Shown here: positions 23,203 through 34,329 of the stretch, piece by piece | Position numbering within the stretch: the stretch's first letter is position 1 | Layout of the letters: each line of letters starts with the position of its first letter | Assembly (NCBI GenBank): GCA_015956445.1 | Contig: WIUZ02000002.1 | Coordinates: forward strand, 868,001-932,000 | Length of the DNA: 64,000 bases | DNA from: Thelephora terrestris | Lineage: Eukaryota > Basidiomycota > Agaricomycetes > Thelephorales > Thelephoraceae | Direction: 5' to 3' | The notes under the pieces: generated by a model | Told to the model about the DNA's origin: nothing | Seen by the model: the letters and a program-made list of their open reading frames with translations, nothing else | Database searches by the model: none | Position numbers and translations under genes: made by a program

Positions 23203-24337
23203 TACTTACAATGCTGGCCATCTCATGTGGCGTTATGAATATTCTAAGCCTCTCGTGGCGGTCAGAAAATTGATCAATGTTCATATGTTAAAGATCAGTG
23301 CTTCGGGAGGAAGCCACGGCTCGTGGTGTTCTTCCAAATCGGATTGTGGAATCCTACTCCTCCGTATCATCTCAAGCAGTCACCAGTGATGTTGAAAATT
23401 ACTCTCAGTTCTACTAGCAAAGCGATCATGCGGTTATCCAGTAGGGGAATATATAAATTGGGCGTACATTGCCGTCTTGATAGCTTATTCAAACGGTGAA
23501 CTAGCCACAAAGCCTTCGGAGTCCGAAAGGTCAAAGATGGCAGTTAGAAGGTCGGGTCCTCGGTTCAGAGGCGTGAGCCTCTAGGGAATCTGCGGGAAGC
23601 GAATGAACAGCGAGAGGGAAAGTCGGGATATGAACGGGAGAACGAGGCAGAAGACAATGGGAAAGCCAGAGAACGAAACTACCGATAACAAACAAAGGGA
23701 AACATCGGGATACGTCAGGACAACAGAGTCAGAAATCGGGACACCAGCGGGACACGAGAGACCAGAGGGACGACAAGAACGAGGGCGAGACGACGAGGGA
23801 ACCGAAGGGAGGACCGTAGCAACGATGCTAGGCCTCAGAAGAGAGAGAGAGGGAACACTGCTGAGTGATTGCTTGGTCTATCGAGTACAGGAGTCTTTAT
23901 ATACACTACTGGGGACTCTGAGAACGAAGGAACCAAAGGGAACGAACCAAAATGATGTCAAAAGACCTAATGACGTGTCTATGACATAGGGAAGGCAAGG
24001 GATTGAAGGAAACAGCGAAGGAAGGGAATGTGGTTGGAAAGTGAACCAGAGGGAGGCCTAGAGTCGAGAGCGGAGCGATCGATCGAGACGTGATCGGGAC
24101 GCAGGGAATGGAGATAGGGAAATGTAAACTAAAGAAAAAAGACGTGGTGGAGAGTCGGGAAATGGTCGAGACATGATCGGGACTGGTCGGGACGTAATTG
24201 GGACAAGGTGTGAGGGAAGAAGAGTCTGAGGGAAACTATCTACTGGGGAATGCAGGTCGCAGGTCTAAGTAGCAGGTCAAAAGGGGAAACATCGGGAAGT
24301 CGCGAGGGAGAATAGGGAGAGAGGGACATGTGGCGAA
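23203..24337 (-). repeat. GGGA-rich LTR-like sequence (family 5), partial
   Basis: After the Plavaka stop, a purine-rich strand (GGGAAAGC, CGGGAC, GAGGGA) shares blocks with 38.9-39.6 kb, such as ATGACATAGGGA and CTCTGAGAACGAAGGAA. On the minus strand a TATA box (GTGTATATAAAGACTCC near 23900) is followed by a pyrimidine-rich leader, as in an LTR promoter. Ends and target duplication were not found, so identity is tentative. Confidence 0.4.
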
Positions 24338-25176
24338 GTGAAGGGACAGGCGAATCCTCGCTCAAGCTTGAATGCAGTCGCAATGATGAACAGTTTTTGC
24401 AGCGTGGTGAAGAAACCCTCGTTCAACCAAAATTGGACCACATACGTGGTGATTAAGTGCCAAGCCGAAAATGGTGTCAAAGATGTTCTAACCATTCACA
24501 CAAAAACCGTGCCATCCAAGCCCATAACCTCAGATAGCAGCGTCCAGGATGACCCCACCAGAGATCACCAAGAAGAAGGTTCATCAAACAAGGTGCACAA
24601 AAACCCTGTATGAGAAGAGACGTACTGCGGATGTTGTTGACAACCTTGCCACCAGTATAGGACTGCGTCATGGGGACAAACACGGGCAAAACATATAGGA
24701 AGGTCACCAGGTGACTATCCATCACCCTCACCAAAGTTGTTCGGTGCTCATGTTGAGCATTTGAACGTACAAATGAAAGCTGCAATTCCAGCACCGCCTC
24801 ATGGTGCCACTTCAGCTCGGGCAGATGGAACCGGAGAGAACAAGAAAGTAGTTCAACAGCCCATGGCGGAAACTACTCCGAGGGCGAGGAAGTTGATGCT
24901 AGAATGGACAGTCGGTGAAAGTGCGCGACCAAGACAAATCGGAGCACCACTTGTCGAATCACGCCAGATTCTCAACGATGCCTGACAGGAGCTTATTCCC
25001 AAGGATTGTTGATTCCCATAGCGCCAACGTGAGCCGAATTAGGGCTGAGACTTGGCACTGATATCGCGCATTTGAATTTCAAGCACCCACTACCAATTCT
25101 GGAAGGAGATTGATAAGCGCCGGACATAGCGATGGATTATCCCGCGTAGGGCCACATAGCATCGCTTAGTCCTGAT
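24338..25176. other. Unassigned sequence, ambiguous open frames on both strands
   Basis: Plus-strand frames (24338-24613 and 24737-24985) and a minus-strand frame (24794-24477) overlap, and none resembles a family I know. The Tc1/mariner element begins at the right boundary. It may be a fragment of a host gene or of a retroelement. Confidence 0.25.
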
Positions 25177-25178
25177 TA

Positions 25179-25738
25179 CTGCCGTTTGCGAAATAGTTGG
25201 CAGGCGCAAGTCGCGCCGATCACTTTCTTCTAACTCTCACTGTACCCACAAACACGAATAACTCTGTGCATACTCTACCTCTCATAAAATACTTCGTCTC
25301 CCCTTTATCTTGGGTCATCAGGCTAGGGCATAGCACCAGCAATTGCCTGTTAATCTCGAGTTTTGACGTGCATATTGCCACGTCTCTGATCACCGCTCTT
25401 TCCACTCGGAACACTCATATCTTTGCCGCATCGAAATGCGGCGGGTCTTGGTTAGTAAATATCTTATTCAGGACATGTCCCCAAGGTCTCACAGCCTCCT
25501 CATGCGGCAGGACTCCACTGCTCCCCGACAACTGTCAAGACATCCACTTCTCACCCCTCTCACTGAACTTGCATCCCCCTCTCGCATTTTTGGACCGGTC
25601 ATCAAAGCGTACGTGTTACACTACCAAATGGCATCCAAGGAAGTGTTTCTGTGCATTTTCGGGGGGTCTATGTGCTCCCTGTTGGCACAAGCTACCATTA
25701 TTGATCGGTGCTCTCCCTGCCAGCTATCTTCATTTTCC
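25179..25738 (+). repeat. Left terminal inverted repeat of element J
   Basis: Matches 30812-31368 in inverse orientation with only scattered differences. The match ends just after CCAGCTATCTTC. A long frame spans the arm (25197-25796) and reappears in the other arm, but it has no domain and simply follows from the inverted duplication, so I do not call a gene. Confidence 0.85.
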
Positions 25739-25799
25739 TCATGCAGTGTCTCATATTTTTGTCATGGAGCCATGGCGGCTGATAAAGTATATCTAGAAA

Positions 25800-26996
25800 A
25801 TGAAAGGAAAACCGGTTTCAGAAGACGTAGGATGGATCGTGGTGAATATGAAAGCCAAAGGCTTGTCAGCGAGCGAGATCTCAGATTATACCATGGTCTC
25901 AGTCCGCCAAGTCTACCGGATACTAGGCCGATACGACAGGACTGGTAGGGTTGTTACAAGACATGAGGTAGAGACACGTGGCCGCTCACGAAAACTACTT
26001 TTATCTGATTTCGAGGCTTGTTGATTCGCGCACTTGTCTTTTGTGCTATGCTGACTAAAACCCTATCATAGTTCATCCTAGGGCTTGTTCACAATGGATG
26101 TGATATTTTCCTGGATGAAATACAACGCAAACTGTTAGAGGAATATGGATTAGGGATGTCCCTCTCTGGGATCTGGCGGTCACTTCGACGTTCGGGTTAT
26201 AGTATGAAGAAGGTTGATACCAGTCTCTGTGTTTGATAGGGAACCAATTGCTCACATTATTTCATGAGGTTATGCGGCCAGCAATTGAACGCAATGAGAT
26301 GAAGCGGAGTCGGTACATTCAGAAAATCAATGCATATACTCCTGAGCAGCTTTTCTTTGTTGATGAAACATCATGCGACCGTCGGACGGCAAGTAGAAGC
26401 TATGGGTGGGCAAGAGAAGGTGAATGGGCATCACGCCAAACTTTCTGTGTGCGGGGTAAACAATACATCCCCTGAGCTATGACCTATAGTATATGTTCTG
26501 ACTCAATGTACAGCTATTCCCTTCTACCTGCTCTATCCCTTGATGGAATCCTCTGCCTAGACATCATTGAAGGGTCCTTCAATGCTGCACGATTTGCACA
26601 ATTTATTGATGGACTCCTCTATGTCATGAATCCTTATCCTGGACCTAACTCTGTGATCGTGATGGATAACTGCAGCATCCATAAGGATCAGACAATCATT
26701 GAGATGATTGAAGAACGGTATCCTTATATCTCTATCATCACAGCACTGATTCAATGGCTGACAGTGGAATGCGGGTAGTATTTCTGCCCCCCTACTCCCC
26801 TGACCTCAACCCAATTGAACTGGCATTTTCAGCCATCAAAGCACACATCAAGCGAGAAAACAATCCAATTCTTATTTCTATGAGAGACAACCCTGACAAT
26901 GAAGGGGATGTTTATGCATATCTCAGTCAGGCTGTGTGGTTGGTAACTTGTGCAGACGCAGAAGGGTGGTTTTGTCATTGTAATTACATCATCTAA
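25800..26996 (+). pseudogene. Tc1/mariner DD34E transposase
   Basis: Cuts and pastes the element at TA sites. The start at 25800 (MKGKPVSEDVGWIV) opens a helix-turn-helix region (GLSASEISDYTMVSVRQVYR). Probable introns are 26020-26081, 26213-26268, one near 26460-26520 and one near 26719-26765. The DDE catalytic domain shows FVDETSCDRR (first Asp), VIVMDNCSIHKD (second Asp) and YSPDLNPIELAFSAIK (Glu). With the last intron removed, 34 residues separate the second Asp and the Glu. The C-terminus (AEGWFCHCNYI) is typical of fungal members. The frame around 26473 contains a stop that none of the intron choices I tried removes, so this copy may be inactive. Confidence 0.75.
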
Positions 26997-29014
26997 TGGT
27001 ACACCACACTTCAAGATATCTTACAGTGGTTCATCCAGTCGATGCAACATTTGCTACATCATCACGTGCAAACTGTAACAGAAGAGTTGCGGTGGCCCAA
27101 TTCATCCCAGGACAAGCCTCCATGAGCTCATTCCTGTCTGTGAAAATTTGAGCCTCTGGGACCAGATGGTGAACTCGAGTTACTCCAGAATCAGTGAGCT
27201 TTCCCAAGAACTGGCCAAAGTTATGGTTGTCGATGTTTCGGGGACCGTGATCAAGGCTCTCGAGCCAAGCATCCAGTTTTGGGTAAACAGCAGGGTTATT
27301 GAAAAAGATGGGAACAGATGATAACTTGGGTCGTTTTCGAGGAGAGGATGACTGAGATTGAGACCGAGATTGGGAGCGAGAGTAAAGACGACTGGATGAG
27401 TTATTCTTGATGAATTCCATGAGCAGTAGTTCGCTGGTTGATGTGGAAGGAGCGAGACCAGAACCAGTAGTTGGCTGTTTTGTTAATGCCCTGACAGATG
27501 GTCGTTGCTCAATTTGTAAGGATCCAGGTGGATTGTCGAGTGTTGCATGCCCAGCAGTCTATGATAAGTAAGTCATAGTATGGAATGTAGCAATGGGGAC
27601 ACAAACTATCATTGTAGACCATATGCCCAGATCACCATGCGAGAGGGCCTTGTGATCAGTGTCAGATACAGCATAGCATAAGCGCGAATGGGTGGGGCAT
27701 GTATATCGTGATAAGAGAACACTCAGGTGTTCCCCAGCACCCTTTTCGGATGGCTCGTCTTCTTCCTCCAGAGGTCCCTTTGCTAAAGCATTTTTCTTGG
27801 ATAATCAACAAAATCAGGTTTGTGAAGGAGAAAGAATATATACACCTATACCTTTCCCTTCATGACAACTGTCTTCTCATGAGTCTTCCTGCCCGAGTCA
27901 ACAAGTATCACCCGAAAAACATCCCTGGATTTTCCCTTCTTACCCTTCCCCAACGAATTCCCTCGTTCACAAATCTGGGTCACAGCATCATCCTTCATCC
28001 TGATAAATGCTGCAGGTGTACTGAGGATTTGTGGGACTTCGCGTTGAGGGTGCGTTGAGAACTTGTAGCCAAGCTTCAGATCCTTGATGTAAAGAGTCAT
28101 CGCAGTGCACATCTCCTCCTGGAACCCGACCCAAGAAATCAAACTCGGAAGAGTGATGCTATCCACCATACCACCTTCTGCAGGATAGTCGAAGATAATA
28201 TCAATACCTGGTAATATGTGAGTAGTGTTTTCTCGTATCAACTTGACTTGCCTCTTACCATCGGTTGTGTCAGGGTTGTGGGCCTGCTTACTGTTTGTGG
28301 GGCGCTAGAGGATTAGAGGACGGGTGAGGTGTGTCGGGTCTAACTTGGAAGGGGGTTCCGGGGGTGGAAACGAGAGGAGGAGGTATATCAAGAAAGAGAG
28401 GTGACTCTGTCTGATAAGGGTGGACGGGTGAGTGATAGTCTTGGCAGAACTGATTGAGTTGCTGCACAAACGGTTCGAAGTCTTGGTTGCTAAGGTGTTC
28501 GAAGTTGACGAGATATTCTATAACCGAATAAGGTAATTCAGTTGGTATTTCCCACCAAAGAACGATAATAGCAGGGGAGTGGGTATGGATATTAGTAGTA
28601 AGATGGATTCATGGGCTGGGGAAATAGAATGCCGGACTTATACTGAAATAGACAGTCGCTAAGACGCTTTCAGTAAAGTCGGAGTTCCAAAGGAACTGAT
28701 GACCTGCGCCCAATAAGAAGGGAGGAGTGGTGACTCCGGCGTCGAGGGCTGCAAAGGGTCGATAGTAAGGGAAGTGAGTGAGTAAACCGGCGGTTCGGTT
28801 TACTTGAAGACTTCTAATGAGTTTATACTCCCAGATAGATCTCCTAGCGTCAGGGACGACTGGTCACTGAACTGGGCTTGTAGAGGGGAAAGGGTTGGGG
28901 GCGTTGAACATACACTGGCAGGAGAATTCCTCAGCTTACTTTGTTTATTCGAGTTGTGGGTAGAGGAGTACAGAAGAGATTGAGAATGGGGAAAAGAAGG
29001 AGCGAACGCTCTTC

Positions 29015-29440
29015 CTTATATACCCAAGCCTCTACAGGAGTCATTATTCTACTGCGGACCAAACAGGGATCAACATGGTCTGTGCGTAGTTTAGGGTAGG
29101 GTAAATGAGTCAGGGAATTGGAACTTTAGACCGGCGAATGATGAATGTGAAATAGGGGAATAATAGCGAGTGAGTCATTAGGAGTACAATGGGGATTTCT
29201 CACGTTTCATGGTAGTAATAGAAGGCTAGTGGGGATTTCCCATGATCGATGGGGATTTCTTTCGTTTCATGGTAGCAATAGAAGACTGATGGGGATTTCT
29301 CATGATCGATTGGGATTTCTCAGGATTTAATGGGATCGTGATTGGGGCTGAGGATTCGTTTGTCCTAATTGGGATTTAAATGGATAATGGTTCATTGTCT
29401 TCCCCTTTCGTCGTCCTATTGAGTTAGTCGTATATAATCC
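29015..29440. promoter_or_regulatory. Bidirectional promoter with tandem GAAATCCCCAT motifs
   Basis: Between the leftward TATA (about 29015-29023) and rightward TATA (29430-29438) lie five to six copies of GAAATCCCCAT (as ATGGGGATTTC), spaced about 25-45 bp with CATGAAACG-type spacers (29188-29335). The same array stands at 47885-48035 and 52660-52800. It looks like an activator-binding array shared by two divergent promoters. Confidence 0.55.
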
Positions 29441-29530
29441 TGGGGATTATTGGTCTTTTTCCTCCCATCGTCTCTTTTCCCTTCCCACAATTACCACTAC
29501 CACCCTCTCCTCTAAACACCCTCTACTACT

Positions 29531-30440
29531 ATGTCTGCCTTCGTTGCCAACAACGCTGCGCTCAACGCTGCCGCCATCCCCTTTGACTTCTCTCCGTCCT
29601 TTGAGACGGACGCTCCCTTCAATGTGGAGCAACACCTATGCGATACCCCCGCCAACATTGCTCATGACAATCAGGTAGCCGTGAATTTCCTGACCGCTCA
29701 CAATGCCCCTGCCGAGTTCTGGGAACAAGCCAGGTATGAAGACCCCAGGTCTTCTAGGCCTCGTGTTGAAGCTGCTCACTCTGGAGCCGTACTTTTGTTG
29801 GACGCTATGGAGAGGGAGAGAGAGGATCGGATTGCGAAACTGGAGAAGCGTGTGGACCTCATGTACGTCATCGTGAATAGTCTGAATGATGACTTCTCTC
29901 ACTTTGCTTTGGAACATTGGGGACCTTTCCAGGCATCTCTCTTCCGATATTTCGGACATCAATGTCGGGGAGCTTATTGCACCGACCCCCCTTGCAAGTC
30001 CCCAGTCATCCCTTCGCCGCCACCAGGATCAGGGCGTTCCTGTCCCTCCATCCCCTCCCTGGAGTCCTGTCCCAGTTTGTCAGATGGTGGAGAGGTCCCA
30101 GAAGAAGAAGAACCGCAAGAGTCCGATGACTCATTCTGGTCAACGTTGTCGTCCCTCCGACAAGTCACGTCAGGTTCGGATGAAGTTGAAGGTGGAGGTA
30201 GCGAGTCTTCAGGACCGCTATGGGTTCGCGTTAGTGAGCGAGGCGTTGATGGACGTGAAGCGGGAGATGCATGAGAGTCTGTTTCACGATGTGTTGGGAT
30301 GCAGAGAGTGTTGGCAAGACCCGGTAACTCAGGTTTACTCGTACTGTCCTCAGAGCGTACACAACCCTCACCACTTCGCTCATTGTTGCCCGTTTCCCCA
30401 GGACTGTACTTGTGACGTAGATCCTTTTGTCCTGGTTTAA
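29531..30440 (+). CDS. Antisense gene of group 4 unit: two overlapping long frames, function unknown
   Basis: The first frame starts at 29531 (MSAFVANNAALNAA) and runs to 30274. It has a helical N-terminus (VAVNFLTAHNAPAEFWEQ), a short coiled coil (EREREDRIAKLEKRVDLMY), and a Pro/Ser/acidic tail. A second frame is open from 29886 to 30440 and ends in a Cys/His-rich segment (LGCRECWQDPVTQVYSYC...DCTCDVDPFVLV). Both frames recur open in the copies at 46799-47696 and 48611-49520. How they are expressed cannot be told from sequence alone. A TATA lies about 95 bp upstream. No family recognised. Confidence 0.6.
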
Positions 30441-30811
30441 GTTTGTAATATTTGTTAGTTCTCTTTGTACTATTATTACTACTACGAATAAGACCAATGT
30501 CTTGGATTATCTGTGTGATTTTGAACAATATGTCACGTGTTCGTGACAGGTTGGGCGTTCACCCGGAACATCATCATTATCTTCCTCTTCAGAGGAAGAA
30601 TCCCTAGCACGCTTCCGTTTGGTGAGGCGCGTTGGTGTGACGTCGGCGTGTATCTCTTCGTCGGTCATTGAGAGCTCCTCAGCATCTTCTTCCATGCTCT
30701 TCCTGGTTTTTTCAATGGTTTTATCATTTGCCGGCCTTCTCTTGTTTTTGTTATTCCCCATGTTGATCTGTGACAATTCCGTGTGAGAACAATGAAGCTG
30801 AGATTAGAGAA

Positions 30812-31368
30812 AACGAAGATAGCTGGCAGGGAGAGCACCGATCAATAATGGTAGCTCGTGCCAACAGGGAGCACATAGACCCCCCGAAAATGCACAGAAA
30901 CACTTCCTTGGATGCCATTTGGTAGTGTAACACATACGCTTTGATGACCGGTCCAAAAATGCGAGAGGGGGATGCAAGTTCAGTGAGAGGGGTGAGAAGT
31001 GGATGTCTTGACAGTTTTCGGGGAGCAGTGGATTCCTGCCGCATGAGGAGGCTATGAGACCTTGGGGACATGTCCTGAATAAGATATTTACTAACCAAGA
31101 CCCGCCGTGTTTCGATGCGGCAAAGATATGAGTGTTCCGAGTGGAAAGAGCAGTGATCAGAGACATGGCAATATGCACGTTGAAACTCGAGATTAACAGG
31201 CAATTGCTGGTGCTATGCCCTAGCCTGATGACCCAAGATAAAGGGGAGACAAAGTATTTTATGAGAGGTAGAGTATGCACAGAGTTATTCGTGTTCGTGG
31301 GTACAGTGAGAGTTAGGAGAAAGTGATCGGCGCGACTCGCGCCTGCCAACTATTTCGCAAACGGCAGT
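30812..31368 (-). repeat. Right terminal inverted repeat of element J
   Basis: Inverse of 25179-25738, ending CGCAAACGGCAG followed by TA. The high arm identity suggests recent insertion or gene conversion. Confidence 0.85.
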
Positions 31369-31370
31369 AA

Positions 31371-31585
31371 TCGCTTGAGTTTCTCCAGATGATCTGTTGT
31401 CCGAGGGCTCCACATCATTTCCATCCCTCCTGTCTCTGCTTCAACACGTGTCTCATTCTGCTCGTAATTTACTGCTTGAGGGGGAAATACCACTTCCCTC
31501 ACCCTTACCTTTTAACTTAGTTTTTTTTAAATATAACACAAAGGATTCATGACAATGATGGATAAAAGAAAAGACATATGGCAGT
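31371..31585. other. Short unassigned spacer between element J and group 1 unit G
   Basis: No frame or repeat is recognised. The five bases before 31586 (GCAGT) are repeated after 35251 as the target duplication of unit G, so this spacer was once joined to 35252. Confidence 0.4.
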
Positions 31586-31841
31586 TGTCAGCGTGCTGAA
31601 TTTTACCCTCTTTTTACACCATTTTCACACCCAACTTTCGCTCACTTTCCTTACCTATACCCCTTTCTTATCTTATCAATTCCCCTTATCACGACTCCCA
31701 CGTCATCCAAAAAGGCACAGATGATGACACAGATGATATTATATTGGGCGCATCCACGACAAAGACACGAGACGACCAACCGACGGAGTTGAATCCGCAC
31801 GGACTCTATGGACGAGGACTAAGGCGTACAAACCCTAGTCA

Positions 31842-34329
31842 TCAAGACCTGGTCTGCCAGTACTCCTCAGCACTGGCAACCTTCTCCTCCTCCGTCCCCT
31901 CCGAGGCACTCTCGACAGTTTCCTCATCGACCATCTCGACAACCCGAGCTTCCTCCAGACGATGAGCCACGGCCAGCTGAACTTCGGCGCGAAGGCAGTT
32001 CCTCGCTGAATCAACCATAGTCTGATCCTGAGTCCTCTGCGCTGACCACCCTTCCACTCTCTCGGTCAGTTGAGTCACCAGCCTCACAGCCTCCGCTGCA
32101 CGCAGGACCGTCGAGAGCGTAAGGTTCATCAACTCGTTCACGTCGACGGACTCTACCGGGATTAGCTCGCCGCAATCCAGGCGACACTGCAACATCGTCG
32201 CGTCGGAATAGGACGGTGGACTCGATGTCTCCTCCCTGTCGGACGACGTTGGGACTGCTGGGGCACATTCGATGGGCTGGACGGCGAGCACCGTTGTAAG
32301 GGACCCATCGATGAGCACGAATGGAACACTGTCACTGGGGACAAGGGGTCAAATACCTGGTGGGTACATGCTGAACACATTGTGATCACAGTCAACAAGT
32401 GATCACAATGTGCCCAGTGGGCAAATTTTGATTGTGATCACAATGTACCCATCAATGTGATCTCAATGTGCCTGCTGTGCACATTTTAATTTCTTTCACA
32501 ATGTTCCCATCAATGTGTTCTCAATGTACCCAGCTCATTACATAATGGTTTCTTTCACAATGTTGTCCACAATGTGTCCAGCATGTGGCTGAGCCACTCA
32601 TCCAAACTTTTTTCACAAAGTACCCAGTGATGTGTCTAGAATGTGTACAGCCATACACATAGTGATTTCTTTGAAAGTTCATGGTGAAATTGAACAATAT
32701 TGAGATTACATTGTGATTACTTCAAAAAGAACCCCCTGGGGACATTATGGACACATTGCTGGATAATCTTTGAAAGAAGTTTGAATGAGTGACTCAGCCA
32801 CATGCTGGACACATTGTGGACAACATTGTGAAAGAAACCATTATGTAATGAGCTGGGTACATTGAGAACACATTGATGGGAACATTGTGAAAGAAATTAA
32901 AATGTGCACAGCAGGCACATTGAGATCACATTGATGGGTACATTGTGATCACAATCAAAATGTGCCCACTGGGCACATTGGACTCACATGGCCAGGCACA
33001 TTTTGAATGTATTCAAATTTCCCCCACTGGGCACATTGTGATCACTTGTTGACTGTGATCACAATGTGTTCAGCATGTACCCACCAGGTATCTGACCCCT
33101 TGTCCCCAGTGTATCCATGCACCGGAGAGATTGAAGGAGGTGGAACTGGAATGGCCACCTCATTCTCCCCTGCGTACTCCAACTCGGGTGAACTACTAAC
33201 CGGGTTGACCACTGTTTCCTCGGACGTCTCACAAACAACCTCCTCCCCGCCATTGGTATGCACCGGCATGTGGTACAAACCGCCAGAGGCTGGCAAAGCC
33301 ATCCTGTCCGGAATCGACTCGTCCTCAGACTCGTCACGGACGGCCGCCACCGAACGAGTGCGGCAATGGCACAACCGCTCGCTCATGGATTCGACCCGAG
33401 CACCCAGCAGGGGCAAAGTGTCGTCCAACGTATCAACCTAAGAAGTGGAATGAGTTTCCTCCGACAACTACGGAGGAACATCACGCCAACCTTGGTGTCC
33501 AACTCGTTCAAAGCCCTTCTATGACGATTGAGCCGTCGGTCGACCTCAATCAAGTCCCTCTGTATGGTGTCGTCTCGTTCCTTCAGCGACTCGACCAATT
33601 GGTTGTGTTCCTCCTGCATCGCCAGCATCTCACTCTTGAACGTCACACAAAGCGTATCGTTCATCAAGAGGAGAGTCTTCTTGGTGTCTAGCATCTCCGA
33701 GTACACCCTGCGAGCATCGTCCTTTGCTTCCTTCACCTCGCGCTTCAAACGTTCATTCTACAAAAGCCAATCAGTGTTATCCCACAGGCGGGATGCACAG
33801 ATCGGCTCACCGCTTTCTGTTCTGTCCGCAATAGGAACCAGAGACGGTGACCAATGGCTGCTGTGTAGTGTTGAGAACGAGTAGCTCCAGGCCACCTTCC
33901 TTCGCCATTTCCCAGGTCGTAGATTCCCATCCGCAGAAGACCCCACAACGCTGACACCACAGGAGTCTCCCACGGCATGCGCAGCTCAGTATTGAAAGTC
34001 ACCCCACGCATTGACTCTTGCAGCTTGTGGTCGATCAAGTTGTGAAACCACAACTCGTCATCCATGGTCAAGTACTTGGGAGGATTGACAATCGTTGCCT
34101 CCAGTTGACGAGCATCCACCTGGTCGGTGACTGCAAAGATCTACGAATGCGATGTCAGTTGACGCCAACAACCAGCGTACGCATGACAACGCGCCTCTCG
34201 ATAACTGGGGTACGCCACACTGGGAGCAGGAAGAAAGTATCCCTTGTTTCCTACGGATCGTGGATCCGCAGACTCGATGGTAGCAGTGCTGTTCTCAGCA
34301 CGGAAGACACGATCAGAGATCATGGGCAT
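31842..34329 (-). CDS. Antisense gene of group 1 unit G, interrupted by a MITE
   Basis: Starts at 34329 (MPMISDRVFRAENSTAT). Exons by short introns: first exon to about 34190, a DELWFHNLIDHKLQ...GIYDLGNGEG domain (34119-33790), a coiled-coil exon (about 33756-33500, KREVKEAKDDARRVY), then a long acidic exon from about 33437. The MITE at 32333-33111 splits this last exon, and the tail (EGTEEEKVASAEEYW) ends at 31842. Homologous to the group 2 gene. No catalytic residues. Fossil gene with an insertion. Confidence 0.6.
32333..33111. mobile_element. CACTG foldback MITE (779 bp), TSD TGT/TAT
   Basis: Runs CACTGGGGACAAGGGGTCA...TGACCCCTTGTCCCCAGTG with long inverted arms rich in ACAATGTG. The flanks, TGT and TAT, are a 3-bp duplication with one difference. 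The empty site is seen in the group 1 copies at 50430 and 60590. Fragments of this subfamily occur at 865, 2839 and 35960. Confidence 0.8.

Larger units (their letters stand above)
28268..30548 (-). mobile_element. TGT unit group 4, uninterrupted copy (2281 bp)
   Basis: Starts TGTCAGGGTTGTGGGCCTGC and ends ATGTCACGTGTTCGTGACA. GGTTG flanks both sides (28263-28267 and 30549-30553). The LTR TATA box (complement of CTTATATACCC near 29018) fires leftward, and a plus-strand TATA (GTATATAATCC near 29430) drives the antisense gene at 29531. It is the cleanest group 4 example and looks whole as an LTR-like unit. No second repeat or pol. Confidence 0.85.
27031..30776 (-). pseudogene. Second gene of element J: basic/acidic N-terminus, middle domain, SAM-like C-terminus
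   Basis: Starts at 30776 or 30761 (MGNNKNKRRPANDKTIEK) with a basic nuclear-localisation-like stretch, an acidic patch (DSSSEEEDNDDVPGE) and KRKRAR. The group 4 unit at 28268-30548 interrupts. The next part, 28262-27846, has PGIDIIFDYPAEGGMVDS and KDLKLGYKF. After a gap, 27420-27031 gives an Arg/Ser-rich stretch (SRSQSRSQSQSSSPRKRPK) and a compact helical region (YPKLDAWLESLD, FGQFLGKLTDSG, LLLQFARDDV) resembling a SAM domain. It lies inside the TIRs, convergent with the transposase, so it is cargo or an accessory factor. Its role is unknown. Confidence 0.55.
25179..31368 (+). mobile_element. Tc1/mariner element J with long TIRs and two genes, split by a group 4 unit
   Basis: Begins CTGCCGTTTGCGAAATAG and ends with the exact complement, flanked by TA on both sides (25177-25178 and 31369-31370). 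Terminal inverted repeats are about 557-560 bp and nearly identical. It encodes a DD34E transposase on the plus strand (25800-26996) and a convergent second gene on the minus strand (27031-30776). A group 4 TGT unit (28268-30548) is inserted in the second gene. Without it the element is about 3.9 kb, long for Tc1/mariner. Confidence 0.85.

Noticed and set aside
25197-25796. A 199-codon gene in the Tc1/mariner TIR
   Set aside because: The same frame appears inverted in the other TIR, has no domain and a low-complexity composition; open by chance in a near-identical repeat.
28268-30548. Helitron or MULE origin of the TGT units
   Set aside because: Five-base duplications exclude Helitrons (none) and MULEs (8-10 bp). 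TGT...ACA ends fit integrase-type insertion. A Ginger-like DNA transposon shares such ends and short duplications, but the LTR-type TATA and AATAAA layout favours LTRs.
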